The notes under the pieces: model-generated
Told to the model about the DNA's origin: nothing
Databases searched by the model: none
What the model saw: only the letters and a program-made list of their open reading frames with translations
Program-made: the position numbers and the translations under genes
Shown here: piece after piece, positions 63,161 to 64,000 of the stretch
How the letters are laid out: the number at the start of each line of letters is the position of its first letter
Position numbering within the stretch: position 1 is the first letter of the stretch
From: Komagataeibacter medellinensis NBRC 3288
Lineage (GTDB): Bacteria; Pseudomonadota; Alphaproteobacteria; Acetobacterales; Acetobacteraceae
Direction: 5' to 3'
Assembly (NCBI RefSeq): GCF_000182745.2
Contig: NC_016027.1
Coordinates: 1,541,501 to 1,605,500, forward strand
DNA: 64,000 bases

Positions 63161-64000
63161 CCGGCGGTCTCCTCGCGTGCGGCGCTCCATTCCGCCACCC
63201 GGGCCAGGTGGGCATAATCGGCAAAGCGCGGTTCCTCGCCGGGCCATGGATGGGACAGATAAGGCTGGTCAGGGCTGTCATAGGCCGCAACAAGGGTGCG
63301 CAGCCCATCACGACAGCGCGCGATCAGGTCGCTCAGTTCGGCCCCGCGCGCCACGTCCAGCACCTGGGCCGGCACATGGCCGCCGGTCAACCGCCAGTAC
63401 ACCAGTTCCGCCACATTGCCCGCCACGGGGGGTGGGAAACCACCACTTTCAATCATTGCGGCCTCCAGCACCAGTTGGGACTGCCAGCCCTCGATCACGC
63501 TGCGCCGCAATGGCAGGGTGCCGGTCTTGTAATCGAATAGGCTCAGACTGCCCTCACCATACAGGTCAATGCGGTCAGCCCGCCCGCGCAGGGTAAAGGG
63601 GCCGCCGGGAAGGTCGGTCAGCACCATCCGACCCGTAAGCTCCGTCAGCACCGTGCGCGGACCGCCAGTGGTGCGGCGCGCCTGCTCGGTCCGGGCGCAC
63701 CATGTGGCAATCCGCTCCAGCCGTGGCCCCCACCATGCGGCAAGGGCCGGGCGCAGGTCGGCTTCACGCAGCACATCGGCAAAGACCGCCTGCATCTGCA
63801 CGGCACCATCGGCGGGCCAGTCAGCAGGATGGGCATGGAACCAGCGTTCAAGGGCCGCATGCACGATCTGGCCGTAATCGGCGGCATCGGCCTGTTCCTC
63901 CAGATCCGCCAGCCTGTTCAGCTTCAGGATCCGCCGCGCATAAATGGCGTAAGGATCACGCATCCATGTCTCGATCTCGGTCACCGACAGGCTGCGCGGG
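63157..64000 (-). CDS. addB: AddB, C-terminal part (gene continues past the window)
   Basis: About 281 C-terminal residues on minus; the true N-terminus is beyond 64000, so the Met at 63984 is internal. The nuclease domain is visible: GRADRIDLYGEGSLSLFDYKTGTLP holds the Asp and the Asp-x-Lys of a PD-(D/E)xK site. QIVHAALERWFHAHP earlier is the usual His motif of this nuclease. AddB pairs with AddA. Missing upstream parts contain the helicase-like domain. Confidence 0.93.
   Translation of the reverse strand, partial: PRSLSVTEIETWMRDPYAIYARRILKLNRLADLEEQADAADYGQIVHAALERWFHAHPADWPADGAVQMQAVFADVLREADLRPALAAWWGPRLERIATWCARTEQARRTTGGPRTVLTELTGRMVLTDLPGGPFTLRGRADRIDLYGEGSLSLFDYKTGTLPLRRSVIEGWQSQLVLEAAMIESGGFPPPVAGNVAELVYWRLTGGHVPAQVLDVARGAELSDLIARCRDGLRTLVAAYDSPDQPYLSHPWPGEEPRFADYAHLARVAEWSAAREETAG

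Overview
The window is chromosomal DNA of an acetic acid bacterium (Acetobacteraceae), most likely Komagataeibacter or a close Gluconacetobacter relative. This rests on high GC coding sequence with AT-rich intergenic gaps, a bacterial pyruvate decarboxylase beside a quinone-linked D-lactate dehydrogenase and an acetoin pair (alsS/alsD), and a hopanoid cluster (hpnH, dxs, hpnM, hpnI, hpnJ, hpnK). No phage, IS element, CRISPR array or plasmid function was seen. Genes are densely packed, with many 4-base ATGA stop/start overlaps.

Layout. 1-3865 (minus): 5' part of ruvC, yebC, secA. 4111-16109 (plus): a periplasmic parvulin, argJ, an RDD membrane protein, an overlapping trio (large MscS-type channel, 2-oxoglutarate/Fe oxygenase, SGNH-like anchored protein), then a phospholipid-transport operon mlaE-mlaF-mlaD-lipoprotein and a small exported protein. 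16209-16282: tRNA-Gly(CCC) on minus. 16405-18961: a SAM-II-type riboswitch, metZ, apaG, folE. 19164-20315 (minus): DJ-1/PfpI protein and moaB. 20579-23589 (plus): OprB porin, an APH-fold kinase, an AT-rich gap and a doubtful small ORF. 23648-30485 (minus): Nudix, pdc, dld, alsS, alsD, a pyruvate-node block that would turn D-lactate into pyruvate and then acetaldehyde or acetoin.

30716-38843: single genes and pairs in alternating orientation (exported protein; cbpM/cbpA; CPA1 antiporter; exported protein; aldo/keto reductase; DUF2272 lipoprotein; rhodanese; cysK). 38940-43477 (plus): an OmpR/EnvZ-type two-component system followed by an OsmC-like protein, a DedA/YqaA membrane protein and an SDR-fold protein; the last of these and the OsmC protein lack the expected catalytic residues. 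43633-46400 (minus): TPR protein and ispE. 46521-49546 (plus): uracil-DNA glycosylase and lytic transglycosylase. 49709-52309 (minus): CNNM/CorC protein and hpnH. 52758-59141 (plus): dxs-hpnM-hpnI-hpnJ-hpnK. 59163 to the end (minus): trxA, addA and the 3' part of addB.

Functional links. ispE and dxs (MEP pathway) supply isoprenoid precursors for the hopanoids whose side chains are made by hpnH/I/J/K. MlaEFD, HpnM, SecA, the parvulin and the transglycosylase all serve the envelope. The clearest non-coding signal is a family of short palindromic repeats with five copies, every one at a convergent gene junction, so they probably act as shared terminators. Other candidate regulatory signals are a 27-nt palindrome upstream of alsD, a nested palindrome just before the response-regulator gene, and a strong terminator placed between hpnJ and hpnK.
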